Positions 36,140 through 46,838 of a stretch of 64,000 bases of DNA are shown here, in pieces. Position numbers and translations under genes: made by a program. The stretch comes from Anaspis maculata. Its lineage: Eukaryota; Arthropoda; Insecta; Coleoptera; Scraptiidae. The DNA lies in contig OX421963.1 of NCBI GenBank assembly GCA_949128115.1, positions 86,809,602 through 86,873,601 on the forward strand, read 5' to 3'. The notes beneath the pieces were generated by a model, which had not been told where the DNA came from, ran no database searches, and saw nothing but the letters and a program-made list of their open reading frames with translations. Numbering within the stretch: the stretch's first letter is position 1; every line of letters starts with the position of its first letter.

Positions 36140-37984
36140 AATTATGGTGAAATAGTGGCATCTGCTACAGGCAGAGATGGTGGAGGCGCCAAAATGAGCT
36201 TCATCATGGTAATAAGAAACTGGCTGTAGCTCGTATGTTTTCCAACGGATTTCAACACCTGGAACATCATTTTGTAGACAAAAGAATTCTCTTTTTATTT
36301 CATACCTGAATTTACAAACGTCATTCCGGGAAACTGTCAAAATTGTCTTTATAAGATATGCTAAATTCCGGCGTTTTTTTTTCCGGCGATATTTTTGAAA
36401 CTTGACAGTATTATAGATCTTGAGGTGCCCTTTCCGAAGTTCCATCACTTCACTTCGTATCTTTGCTGTTTTGGCCGTCATACTGAATAGATGGCGCCCA
36501 AAAAACAGTTTTTTTTGTCAATATCTTCGATTCAACTGACTCAAGATTGAAACGTGTATATGCGGAGGAAGCGAAGGAAAGCCCGTTCAAGTCTCTACAA
36601 TTTAACGTATCAGTCATTGATGTGCAACGTACGGTTCCTGAGTTAGGGCTTTTAGAACAAGCATCAACTTTCGGCATTCAATCAGCATGCCAAATTGATA
36701 CCACCATCATGTAGTAAGCAAATTATTCACAAATATAGCTTTTGGCTATTATTCATAGATTATAGAAATTTAATCATGGTGATGCTTATTGTGCAATTAC
36801 AGGGTGAACTGTGAAGGCAAACTGACTTAAGGAAGGAGTAAAGGTAATATAGCATATTTGGAGGGTATCAGGTACGGTCATTGCTCATTAAAAACGCGTA
36901 CAGTTGTTGACGCGGAGTGTACTGACTTTTGGGATTTTTGACTTGGTGTCACAGTGCCAGAGTAGCCAAAATTCAAGAAATCAGTACACTCGGCGTCAAT
37001 AGCTCGTACGCGTTGTTAATGGACAACGACTAGACATTCGAAACTCACTATTGAGTTATAATGACATTTGGGGTCATCGTTCAGAATATGCACTTCTCCA
37101 CTTCGTATCTTTGCCGTTCTAGCCATAATTTTGAAAAGATGGCGCCCCAAAAAAAACCGAATTTCCCGAAAATCTTCGAAAAATTCGTCATGAAATTGTT
37201 TAAATATAAAAATGAAGGTTCATTAAAATTTCTGAAATTTGACATTTGAATGTTCACCTATATGTGCAACTCACAGTTTTTAAGCTATACCCTTTCAAAG
37301 TCAATTTGCCCTCAGAGTTCACCCTGTAGTTGCATAACAACCAATACCATGATTGATTTCTTGGATTTTAATGGTCTGTGGTTGACAACGGATCATTATT
37401 TATGGTCAATTTGACTTCCACGTGGAGCTGAGATCAACTTAACATGCTGACTGGATGCCAGATGTTGATGCTTCAGGGAGTTCTAGAAGCGATAACCCAA
37501 GAACCGGAAATAGCACGTAGACGAGTGAGATGTCAAATTGTAGAGAATTAAATGAGCTTCCATTCGAATGCAAACGCTCCTACCTCACATGAACTTGAAT
37601 GGAGATTGTCAAAAAATTGTTTCTCGGGCGCTATCTTTTCAATATGGCGGCCAAAACGACAGAGATACGGAGTGGAAAAGTGGAAATCCGGAAAGGGCAC
37701 CTCAAGATCTATAATCCTGCCAGGTTTCAAAAATATCGGATAACCTTCAAAAACGCTGAAATTTAGCATATAAGATAATTTTGGCAGTTTCTCGAAATGA
37801 CGTTTGTGAATTTAGATATGAAATAAGAAGAGAATTTTTTTGTCAACAGAATGGCGTTCCAGATGTTGAAATCCGTTTGAAACCAAAGTAGCTACAGTCA
37901 GGTTTGTATTACCAGATGAAGCCCATTTTGGCGCCTCCACCATATTTGCCTGCAGCAGATGCCAGTACTATTCCACCATAATTT
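36140..37984. mobile_element. Foldback element 6 of cluster, ~1.85 kb, with a nested element
   Basis: Left AATTATGGTGAAATAGTGGC is mirrored at the right (ACTATTCCACCATAATT). Inner inverted words include GGTGGAGGCGCCAAAATG and TTTGGCCG(T/C)CATA. Unlike its neighbours it lacks a CAGGGTG tip. It is split by a nested foldback at 36799-37327. The 143-codon minus frame at 36481-36050 is a chance frame through one arm. Confidence 0.82.
36799..37327. mobile_element. Foldback nested inside element 6, ~0.53 kb
   Basis: ACAGGGTGAACTGTGAAGGC at the left is matched by GAGTTCACCCTGT at the right. The interior holds inverted words around GTACGCGTT and CAGTACACTC, centred near 36950, and a direct copy of the TTCGTATCTTTGCCGTT block found in the host element's arms. 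Confidence 0.75.
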
Positions 37985-37986
37985 TA

Positions 37987-39438
37987 AGAGATACAGAGTC
38001 GGTTAAATTACAAAAAAGTTGCGCAATAAAATGACTATCTCAAATATGTCAAGATATCCAAGATATCTTTGGTCATTTCTGAAATATCCCAAAAAAACTG
38101 AAAAATGCCGAATTCAAAAATTTCAAATCAGTTCTTTATTATGACAGCTATCAATTTGAAAATTGGTATTCTGACATTTTTAAAGGTCCTTGATCGACTG
38201 ACGGTCATCATTTTTTCCTACGCCTACTAGTTTTTGAGATATGACAGTTAACTTCATTTTTTCTCATGGACACCATATTATTTCTCCACCCCATAAAACT
38301 CACCTTTTCTTTTTCTTTACAAAGATATGAAACACTTGTAGCATTTTTGTCAAAATAACCTATAAAAATTGAAAAAACCATTTCTGGGGCGAAAAAATCT
38401 AGTTACCGGTTCGGTTGCCATGCTCTCGTGACATAATAAAATGGCATTCGGTTGCCATGGTCGGTTGATTTTGGAAAAAGTTGGGTTACCTTCCGTTTTT
38501 ATGTATTTGATAATGATAATAAATAAAAATAAAACAAATACAAAACCAAGTATAACAAAACCAAGTATAACACAAAATAACACAGCAGTAGCAATAAACA
38601 TTCATAATTTACAATTGCTCGAATTGGAGTTCATTTTGCTCTGTGCAGAGTTGTGTGCCTTTTAGCCATATTTTCAACGGCTGCGCTGATATCGTGCGGG
38701 TTAATTGACTGGAACGCATCATCAACTCCTTGCTTCCAGCTCTTGGTTGCTTTGGGATGTTCTGTCATGAACCATAAATGCGATCTTGGAGCGTTCTTGG
38801 CAAAATAGACCCCATTTCGAGTAATTGTAAATTATAAATGTTTATTGCTATTGCGATGTTATTTTGTGTTATACTTGGTTTTGTATTTGTTTCATTTTTA
38901 TTTATTATCATTATCAAATACATAAAAACGGAATGTGACCCAACTTTTTCCAAAATCAACTGACCATGGCAACCGAATGCCATTTTATTATGTCACGAGA
39001 GCATGGCAACCAAACCGGTAACTAGATTTTTTCGCCCTAGAAATGGTTTTTCCAATTTTTATAGGTTATTTTGACAAAAATGCTACTAGTGTTTTATATC
39101 TTTGTAAAGAGAAATGAAAGGTGAGTTTTATGGGGTGGAGAAATAATATGGTGTCCATAAGAAAAAATGAAGTTAATTGTCATATCTCAAAAACTAGTAG
39201 GCGTAGAAAAAAATCATGACCGTCAGTCGATCAAGGACCTTCAAAAATGTCAGAATACCAATTTTCAAATTGATAGCTGTCATAATAAAGAAGTGATTTG
39301 AAATTTTAGAATTCGGCATTTTTCAGTTTTTTTGGGATATTTCAGAAATGACCAAAGATATCTTGGATGTCTTGACATATTTGAGATAGTCATAAAATTG
39401 CGCAACTTTTTTGTAATTTAACCGACTTTGTATCTCTT
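37987..39438. mobile_element. Foldback element 7 of cluster, ~1.45 kb
   Basis: Left AGAGATACAGAGTCGGTTAA pairs with right TTAACCGACTTTGTATCTCT. Arms of ~700 bp meet near 38710 and are very similar: TGGCATTCGGTTGCCATGG with its inverse, and CATAAAACTCACCTTTC with its inverse. Mirrored frames on the two strands (83 and 72 codons) follow from the symmetry. It has no CAGGGTG tip. Confidence 0.9.
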
Positions 39439-40559
39439 ACCGTTTCCGAGATACCCATAGTGAGCGTTGAAAAACGGGACACCTGTATACCTATCTTCAC
39501 GAAGTTGCACACGACCAAGCCCTTTTTTACCCTATGTCCTCGGACTAAAGAGAATAAAGACCATTTTGACAGTGATGTTTGTCTGTGAGTGTGTGTATAA
39601 TTTGACGGCATAACTGCCAAGCCGTGGATCCGGTTGAATTAAAATTTAGTGTTACGATAAAGTTTATTCTTGGACATTCTCCAACAATTTCTTTACCCAA
39701 TTTCTCGAGAGTTTTCCAGTTGAAATGAAGATGCTAGACCAGCTTATCAGGACCGAATTCAAATGATGTATACTTAGTTAAAAATGAAGCATTTGGAAAA
39801 AGCTTTTGCGGTTTTTCCGAAAAATTCAAATTTTCCTGAAAATACTCATTTTCAATGTTTTGTTCAATAATTATTATGAAGATGCTGCAAATTTGTTTCA
39901 GTCTAATCTCAAATTCCAACTTTCCACTCGAGAAGGCATTTCGAACCTATTCGAGAAAGTATTGTGGTGTCAAACAGATTCTTTTCATGTATTTGGTGAT
40001 CAACAGGCCGTGGAACGAAATTGGCGGATGCGCCGCTATAACCGTACACTCGAATAAACGAAAACAACCATAAATAATCCGAAACGGATTTTTTTTCCTG
40101 GTTTTTTGTTTCCCAATTTGCACAGCGTTCCAATGCCCACCTTCAAGGTTTTATTTGGAAACCGTACGTTCCATTTAAAAAGTCCATTTTCTTCTCCTCG
40201 CTGCGGCATACTTGCTGCTAACGCAAACACTTTTAATTGCAGCTCAAGCATTCGAATGATCCTGCAATAAATTGAAATCTCAAATTACTCGCTTCTCTTT
40301 TATATGCACACTTAATTGTTTCGAGTCGAACACAAATATTGAGACACACTTGAAAAATCGCGCGATAACTCCCGCATTTTGCTCGAACGCAGTAAACGAG
40401 TGCGTAATTGGCACGAGAACAGGACAAGTATCTAAAATAATAATGGTGTGCCATTTGGCGATGAGGATTTCCATCAATGTGGTGCTTTTGTATATGAGTT
40501 ATACTTCACCTTGTTGACCAGCAATCTTACATAAGCTCTTGTAAATAACGACAGAGACA
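39439..40559. repeat. Relics of the microsatellite-bearing element and unassigned sequence
   Basis: At about 39550-39620 are AATAAAGACCATTTTGACAG, then a short TGTGAGTGTGTG tract and AACTGCCAAGCCGTGGATCC, which parallel 27925-28250 at low identity. A GAGAAAGTATTGTGGTG word near 39952 may be another tip. The remainder to 40559 has no supported feature. Confidence 0.55.
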
Positions 40560-40959
40560 GCGCAAGATAGAATTTTATTATCATCAGTTTGTTCGATAAG
40601 AGAGTCCAGATTTGTAGTCTTCTACGACATTATAGCTACTGCTTTATGCAGGGTGTTATATTTTTATGTATGTATGTGGAGTGTATACATAATGGCTTCG
40701 CGGGTCGGTCGCTCGCACTAGATAAAAGCGAATTTGCATATCTGATTAGTTTATAGATGCGATAAGTAAATAACGAAAAAATCTGTTTGCTCTCTACCGC
40801 AGGGATTTAATAATGGGAAGTTCACGATAATACAACGCCAATTAAAACGCTTCGAGCTGCAACAGGAGAATTTAGTGTGGCGTTTGGAGTACCAGAGGAC
40901 GAAAGTGCGTTTGACGACGCTGCCGCTCCGTCGACCGAGCTCCCTCCGATGAAGCCAAG
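40560..40959 (+). promoter_or_regulatory. XPR1: Probable XPR1 promoter-proximal region and 5' UTR
   Basis: This lies immediately upstream of the XPR1 start codon and is richer in CpG than the foldback cluster to its left. A possible 3' splice site, TTTGCTCTCTACCGCAG, ends at 40802; if used, the 5' UTR of the first coding exon begins at 40803 and an untranslated exon lies upstream. A TCAGTT word near 40586 could be an initiator. No TATA box is convincing. None of these can be confirmed from sequence alone. Confidence 0.35.
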
Positions 40960-41028
40960 ATGAAGTTCACCGAACACCTTTCTGCCCACATCACTCCGGA
41001 ATGGAGGAAGCAATATATCAATTACGAG
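40960..41028 (+). CDS. XPR1: XPR1 phosphate exporter, exon 1 (SPX N-terminus)
   Basis: A 69-nt coding exon starting at ATG 40960, giving 23 residues that begin [15 protein letters not shown]. This is the invariant SPX-domain start of XPR1-type proteins: the first helix, with Trp-Arg and Tyr in the inositol-phosphate-binding surface. The exon ends on a whole Glu codon, followed by donor GTAAAG. Reading joins in frame to exon 2 at 62944 (INYE then EMKAM). XPR1 exports inorganic phosphate across the plasma membrane and senses inositol pyrophosphates through SPX. The exon was too short for ORF scanning and was recognised from protein similarity. It has the same strand, phase and family as exons 2 and 3, so I am confident they form one gene with a ~21.9-kb intron. 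Confidence 0.92.
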
Positions 41029-41768
41029 GTAAAGTAAATAATTTTTTATTATCTCCTCCTCGATGCGGAGCGTATCGCACGCACGCCTTGGGAAACCTCG
41101 TGATTATTGTGTTGTGGTCTATAACAGCACCTGTGGTGACCGAGCGAAAATGTGGAGCAGGGCACACGGACACACACACCAAATGGCAGCAGCTCAAAAA
41201 TATATGCGTCGTTAAAAAACCCCATCGACTGCCAAAATAGAATTAAGCCGAAAGAACGGAAATTGGAGCACACGCACAAAGATATTGTTTTAGGTTAAGC
41301 ACTGCGAGGGGCAGAGCGAAGAGCGCGACATCTCGGGAGCGCTGCTTGAACTCGAAGAGCGTGCGAACAAAACACTTTGATACACTGGTCGCGTAATGTG
41401 TAGGACCAGCGGCTCCACCAAGCGACGAAGGGTTCGCAACAGCTCACTCCAAGCAGGGGCGGGCTGACCCGTGTGGGCAGATGGGCAAAGGCCCACCGGG
41501 CTCCTACTGTACCAGTCTTACGGCCCTCAGACCCTAAAGTCTACCTTAACCGGCCTATTATGTATCGCATAACACACATACATGCCCGTTCGCAAACATT
41601 TCTCGTTGCGGAACGTGAATGGCTATTTTGTAAATCGAAATCGGTTAGGAATGTTCGTTAAAGTAACATATTTGCCGTTTACAAACATAATTTTCGTTGC
41701 TGAACGATATTGTCAATTCTACATGCCGAACGATCCTATTACGAGCGTAACATGTCGCCGTCGAGGGG

Positions 41769-42090
41769 TTAACCACCTGGTAAATGTGGTGTACAAGGGT
41801 CGGTAAATGTGGTAATAATAATAATAATAAAATGTCTTTATTCAAAAATGTCTGGTAAATGTCTAGTAAATGTGTAAATGTCTGGTAAATGTGGTAAATG
41901 TGTGGTAAATGTCTGTAAATGTGGTAAATGTCTGGTAAATGTGGTAAATGTGGTAAATGTCTGGTAAATGTGTAAATGTCTGGTAAATGTGTAAATGTCT
42001 GGTAAATGTGTGAATGTCTGGTAAATGTGGTAAATGTGGTAGATGTCTGGTAAATGTCTGGTAAATGTGGTAAATGTCTGGTGAATGTGG
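41769..42090 (+). repeat. TAAATG minisatellite, array 1
   Basis: About 25-30 tandem variants of GGTAAATGTCT, GGTAAATGT and GTAAATGTGGTAAATG, with unit lengths of 9-11 bases mixed irregularly. An (ATA)n stretch at 41812-41830 interrupts it. It is preceded by CGTCGAGGGGTTAACCACCT, found inverted next to array 2. The 98-codon His/Thr-rich minus frame over it is an artefact. Confidence 0.92.
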
Positions 42091-42852
42091 TAATAAAAAA
42101 TAATGAAAAATGCTACTCTCCAGTGCCAAACTCAAAATTTGCGTCCATATAAAAACCAATACAGAGTTATTTTATTAAAAGCTTTCACCTCCGATATTTT
42201 CCCGCACAAATTTTTCCTGCAGAAAAGCCAAAACTAATACGTTTTGTTTTTGAGAGGACATCTAACCAGCATATTTTTAATCTTACTGTTTCACCTCACT
42301 ATATAGGTAGGGACTGCCCTTTTTAAAATCTTCAATGAGACTAGGGGTCTCCAAGCTATGGCATTTGAGGGGTGATCACTAATAACATAGGTAAACAAAT
42401 TGTCAACAACCAATTAGCGCGTTTTTCAGTAATCCATTTGAAACAAGATAGATAGTAGTAGACCCTCAAGGAGCACATTTCTGGCGCGGCTTCCTATTAA
42501 ACACACCGCAAGTAGCGAATTTTTTGCAATTCCTGCAGGAAGTTCTCTGTTTTCATAACAACAATGCGGCAATGCCATTTGGAATAATCATACCACCTGC
42601 AAATGTCAATTTCAACAATTCATAAACTTCTATATATTAACAATTTTCTTCACACATTTGTTGGGAACTGCCGCATGAGGGTGCTGAAACGGGCGGGATA
42701 TTCAAAATTTGCAGAGCGGCTATACTGTGAAAAATAAGATTTCATAAACGCTCTGTTATGTAAAAATTCCTGTCGGCCATTGGCTGTTGCCTAGGGAATA
42801 ACAACGTATCAGAGCCATTATGAAATGTAATTTTTCAAAGAATCGGACCATA
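42091..42852. other. XPR1: Unassigned intronic sequence
   Basis: No gene or repeat boundary could be supported. Confidence 0.4.
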
Positions 42853-42856
42853 AGTA

Positions 42857-42998
42857 GGTACCGGGTGTTTATAAATGTCTATGATCGCATCGTCTTTGGA
42901 ATCCGCTTTCATTCACTACAATAATTACGCCTGTTACTGCGTTTTTCGGCCTGACCCATGCCTGCCGCGATCACAGATTGTTATAAACACCCCGTATT
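42857..42998. mobile_element. Short TIR element (MITE), ~140 bp
   Basis: Left ACCGGGTGTTTATAA with ATGATCGCAT pairs with right GCGATCACAGATTGTTATAAACACCCCGT. It is compact, non-coding and flanked by AGTAGTAGT repeats on the right. The CGGGTGTTTATAA tip differs from the CAGGGTG tips of the foldback cluster but has the same form. Confidence 0.82.
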
Positions 42999-44235
42999 AG
43001 TAGTAGTAGTAGTAGGTAGGAGAGATGTGCCTGAGTTGGCATACATTTTGTGTTCAGGCTTCTATTTTTTTTCTTAACGCTTAGAAAACAATTCTATTTG
43101 CATTGAATTGAAGCCTAATATTTTGTATTAGAAATTCCGGGGCCTTTGTGGGGCTCTTTTAATTTTTTGTTTTTATTTCCTATCAAATACTCATAATATG
43201 CCAACACCATCTTGTCCTGACTTTGTGCAGGTGAGTTGACATTCATCATGTTCTTGTCTCTAGCAACGACCACTTTACTACTTCACTTTACTATTTCACT
43301 AAGTGTACTTTATTGAAGAATAATAGGACGTCATACAAAAATCCCATTCCAGTTAAAAAAGAATCCAAAAAGAAGAATGTGTGATAAAATTTCCAAACTT
43401 CACTGAAAAAAAAGGTTCACAAAACACAATTTTGCGCAACCGCTTAGCGCATGCGCTAAATAATAACGAGGTGATTCGTTCTGGGTCTTCCGTATGTTAC
43501 GCTGTAAAATATATGATTCTCAAACTAACCTCAACGGACTATGCGTTGTTTTCAAGTAGAAGTGATTACATAGAAAAATCAAAATAAGCCTCGCAACCTA
43601 TTCATGAAAGCACATTATATGTGAGGGATCATTTCCAAATGCCCCAAATTCGGAATAAAAAAAAATGGAACACTTCAACCATAACATTCAAATTTACCGC
43701 GAAGTTGTATGGGGATATTTTATCTAATCAGTGCTGCACTGTATTGATGACAGCATGAGTCTTTTTTGAGCTAATAACTTTTTAAAACCGGTTGGTTATT
43801 AGCGGTTGACATTAGATTGAGAGATATCTACCTACTGTCATTCTTTAGACATATGAAATTTCTCGCTAAAACGTTGCGGTTATAACTTTGGTTATCAGCA
43901 TTTGGCGGGAAAACAGTGAATTTAATTGACGGAGAAAATTCTGCGGTACTTTGGCGGTACCGGCAAGGGAATAGAAATTTAATTTCCTGGAAACTTTTTG
44001 TTTTCATCTGAAATATTGGTATCTCAATAAAAACCTCTAATAAATCTTAGGTACGGCTAAAAAACAATTCAAAAACTCCAGCTTCAAAGGGTGATATCTT
44101 GGTAAAAAAGCTACAATTTAAAAACGGCGTAAATGGCACTTTCACGCAAAGAGAATCCCCCCTTGAAGTTGGTAACACCAGCTTGAAAACACCCTGTAGA
44201 ATCCGTTCAAAACTTGAACCATAGGGGTTAACCAT
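42999..44235. other. Unassigned intronic sequence with one shared segment
   Basis: GGAGAGATGTGCCTGAGTTGGCATAC at about 43018-43043 recurs inverted near 48295-48325, so both belong to one dispersed repeat. A CACCCTGTAG tip is seen near 44191. The 68-codon frame at 43381-43587 has no recognisable family. Confidence 0.45.
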
Positions 44236-46838
44236 ATAGCCCAGGCTTTTTAGCATTTAACATGAAACAAATTAATCCACGTGCAATCTTCACGGTATCG
44301 TACCCACTTAACCTTACTAAACAACATACTAAAAGTCCCCAACTTTCCTCCGTGTGCGTCATAATTTTTGAGGGGAGGGGGGGCAAAATTGTCAATAAAA
44401 AATTCTAGGACAAAAGTAATCTAGGCAGTAGCTTCAAATTTATCATATTTGGATACATTGGGGTATAAGTGAAACTTAATGACAAACTAGACGTCTATGG
44501 TCCTCGTGAGGGGAGCTCGGGAGGGGGGCAATTGGTGATATATGCAAGAAATCTGATTTTCATCAATATTGAGGCAATACTGACATGTTGGGTATCGTTT
44601 CCCATCAAATATGACCTTGCAAATCTGATTATGATCTTTAAATTCTGATATAAAAATGTTTTGCGCAATTTTCGGCAGAAAAACGTGATTTTAGGACCAA
44701 AATAAAGCCGGTTTTTCAATTTGAGCTATTTTTGCGTTTAATGCCTTAATCATTTGGATTTGAGATTGGATGGATTATATGGACGTTTCTGCATAAGACT
44801 ATCATATCATAAACGCGACGTAAGTGGTTACAAGGTGAGAAAAATAATTTATTGAAAAAAATGTCGAAGTCCTAAATGTCACTCAAAAATATCTCCGCGC
44901 TCTTGGAAATTTTTTTATTGTAGCTGTAATATCGCTTTGATTTCATCTTTCAAGGTTTCTTCTTGTAGCCAAAACAATTCTCTAGCTTCCGAAGAAAGGA
45001 CACTCTACATTAAAATAATAATAACATAACAACAGCAACTTTCCCGCGGGTATAGCCACATTTTTCAGTTTCAAGCTGGCTTACACCGAAAGTCAAGCCA
45101 ACTCGATTTTATAGTATTCAAGAAATGATAATTATGTCGAATGCCTGATGTAAATGCGTGAAATAGTTGCAGTTATCGATTCTATTCGAAATTTCGAACA
45201 TTGATGTGTTCAACGGGAAAATATCGTAAATTGCAAATCCACAATTTTTAAGAGCAAATTATCATTTTTTTCATTAAAAAATGCTCACAATCTTTTCAAA
45301 TCAGAGCTTCAACAATGTATTTACATTCAAATAATGTATTCAAAGTCTAGCACAGCACAGGAAAATTTTTATAGTCATGCACTGCAGAAAATATCAAATA
45401 ATTATTATAATTCCAAGTTCACTAGTAGGTAGTCAAGAAAATCACATCTAGCTCACCATCCGTACTTATTTTGTCCAATATGAGCTTCGTTAAAAAGTCG
45501 TCTATTGATATCCAAACAATAAATCGATGGTTACCTCGAATACCTACCGATAGTACTTATACCCATCTAAAATACCTAATAGCAAAATTACTTAGCACCT
45601 AAATACATAACTTTATAAAAATAACAGATCATCCTCAAAATCATACTCAACAGGGTGGGGTAGATTCTCACATGTTGTTACCCCTGCAGCACTTATACAT
45701 CCTAGAACAAGACAAGGAAGATCGCCTGCATCTACATTTTAAACCGCAGTTCTTCTTGCAGTTGCAAGACACTATCTACAAAATAGTCTTCGGAGCTGGA
45801 GGAAGATGCGTCTTGACGGGGACCAACTACACGTGGGTGCTCCCGCGTAGCCCACCGTGTTGTTATTTTACACCTGGAGTACCTTATATAGCTTTATCTA
45901 GCGAAAACCCGAGGTTAATCCGAGGTCAAGGAGCCGCGATATTGCGTGTTGCGTGGAATGACAGACACACAGACGGACGGACGGACGAATAATAAAATAA
46001 AATATCTTTGTTTTTTGTACATCTAGAGTACCTAAGCTATTATCTAGCAAAAACCCAAGATATTGCCGGAGACTGCAGATGGCAATAACAAGAACAAACT
46101 ATAAGCGCTACAAGCTATAAGTAGTAGCGCTAAAAACATGATGCACAAAGAGGAAAATTGAGAAACTGTACCTAGTACCATATACTAGATGCTAGTACCC
46201 ACTCATACGAGTATCACCAGACCAGATTTACTGAGCAGATACTGTGCATATTGAACGTAGAATTAATTATAACAGATCAAAGTCTAGGTTAATAATTTTG
46301 AAGTGATTTTCCCGATATAATGCGTTTGACGTAACTTCATAGAATCCTTATTAAAATTGCTGGACAATTTACAATGGAGCTAAAATATACGTCATTTTGA
46401 AGCTAAAACTAAAAGGAATCTGCTGCATATAATAATACCAAGTGATATTTAGTGGTCGATGCAGAAGTAAAATGTTAACTGAAGCATAAGAAAAAAACAC
46501 GAAAAAAGTGACATTATCAAGAAATTAAGTTTGTTAGTGTTAAATTTTGGACAAAAGCTATTCCATATTATTCACTTTAATTCATTATCTTTCATTCAAG
46601 ACCAAAATGGAAGGAATCGATTAAGTGGTTGAGAACTAGGAGCATTTTTAAGCGGAAAGTGCACTTTGAGGTGTCTTCATCTTTGCCTGTCAAAAAAACA
46701 ATGACGCACACGGGGGAAAGTTGAGGACTTTTTGTATGTTATACAGCAAAGTCTAGTGAACCCGAAACTGAAGAGATTCACCGTGTTTTAATTTGTTTCA
46801 TGTTTTGCCGTTTTTTCGACTAAAAAGCCTGGGCTAAT
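44236..46838. mobile_element. 2.6-kb foldback element
   Basis: TAGCCCAGGCTTTTTAG at 44236 is inverted at 46838. About 130 bases at each end align, including ACATGAAACAAATTAA and CTTTCCTCCGTGTGCGTCAT with their inverses. The middle is less symmetrical. It contains the 106-codon frame at 45672-45992 and (GGAC)n-like repeats at 45966-45988. Confidence 0.75.
45672..45992 (+). other. 106-codon ORF of unknown status inside the foldback
   Basis: The frame opens with ATG and runs 106 codons through a locally GC-rich segment ending in GACGGACGGACGG repeats. Its product has no signal peptide, membrane helix or motif I recognise, and the Asp/Gly/Arg-rich tail is just microsatellite translation. It may be part of a SINE-like or other retroelement segment rather than a gene. 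A related segment (GAGTACCTAAGCTATTATCTAGC) follows near 46030, suggesting a duplicated repeat. Confidence 0.2.

Noticed and set aside
36050..36481. 143-codon minus frame in foldback 6
   Set aside because: It crosses the boundary between two adjacent elements and has no recognisable domain.
41863..42159. 98-codon His/Thr/Tyr-rich minus frame; array considered as a CRISPR-like repeat
   Set aside because: Units are 9-11 bases with no unique spacers, so it is a minisatellite and the frame is its by-product.
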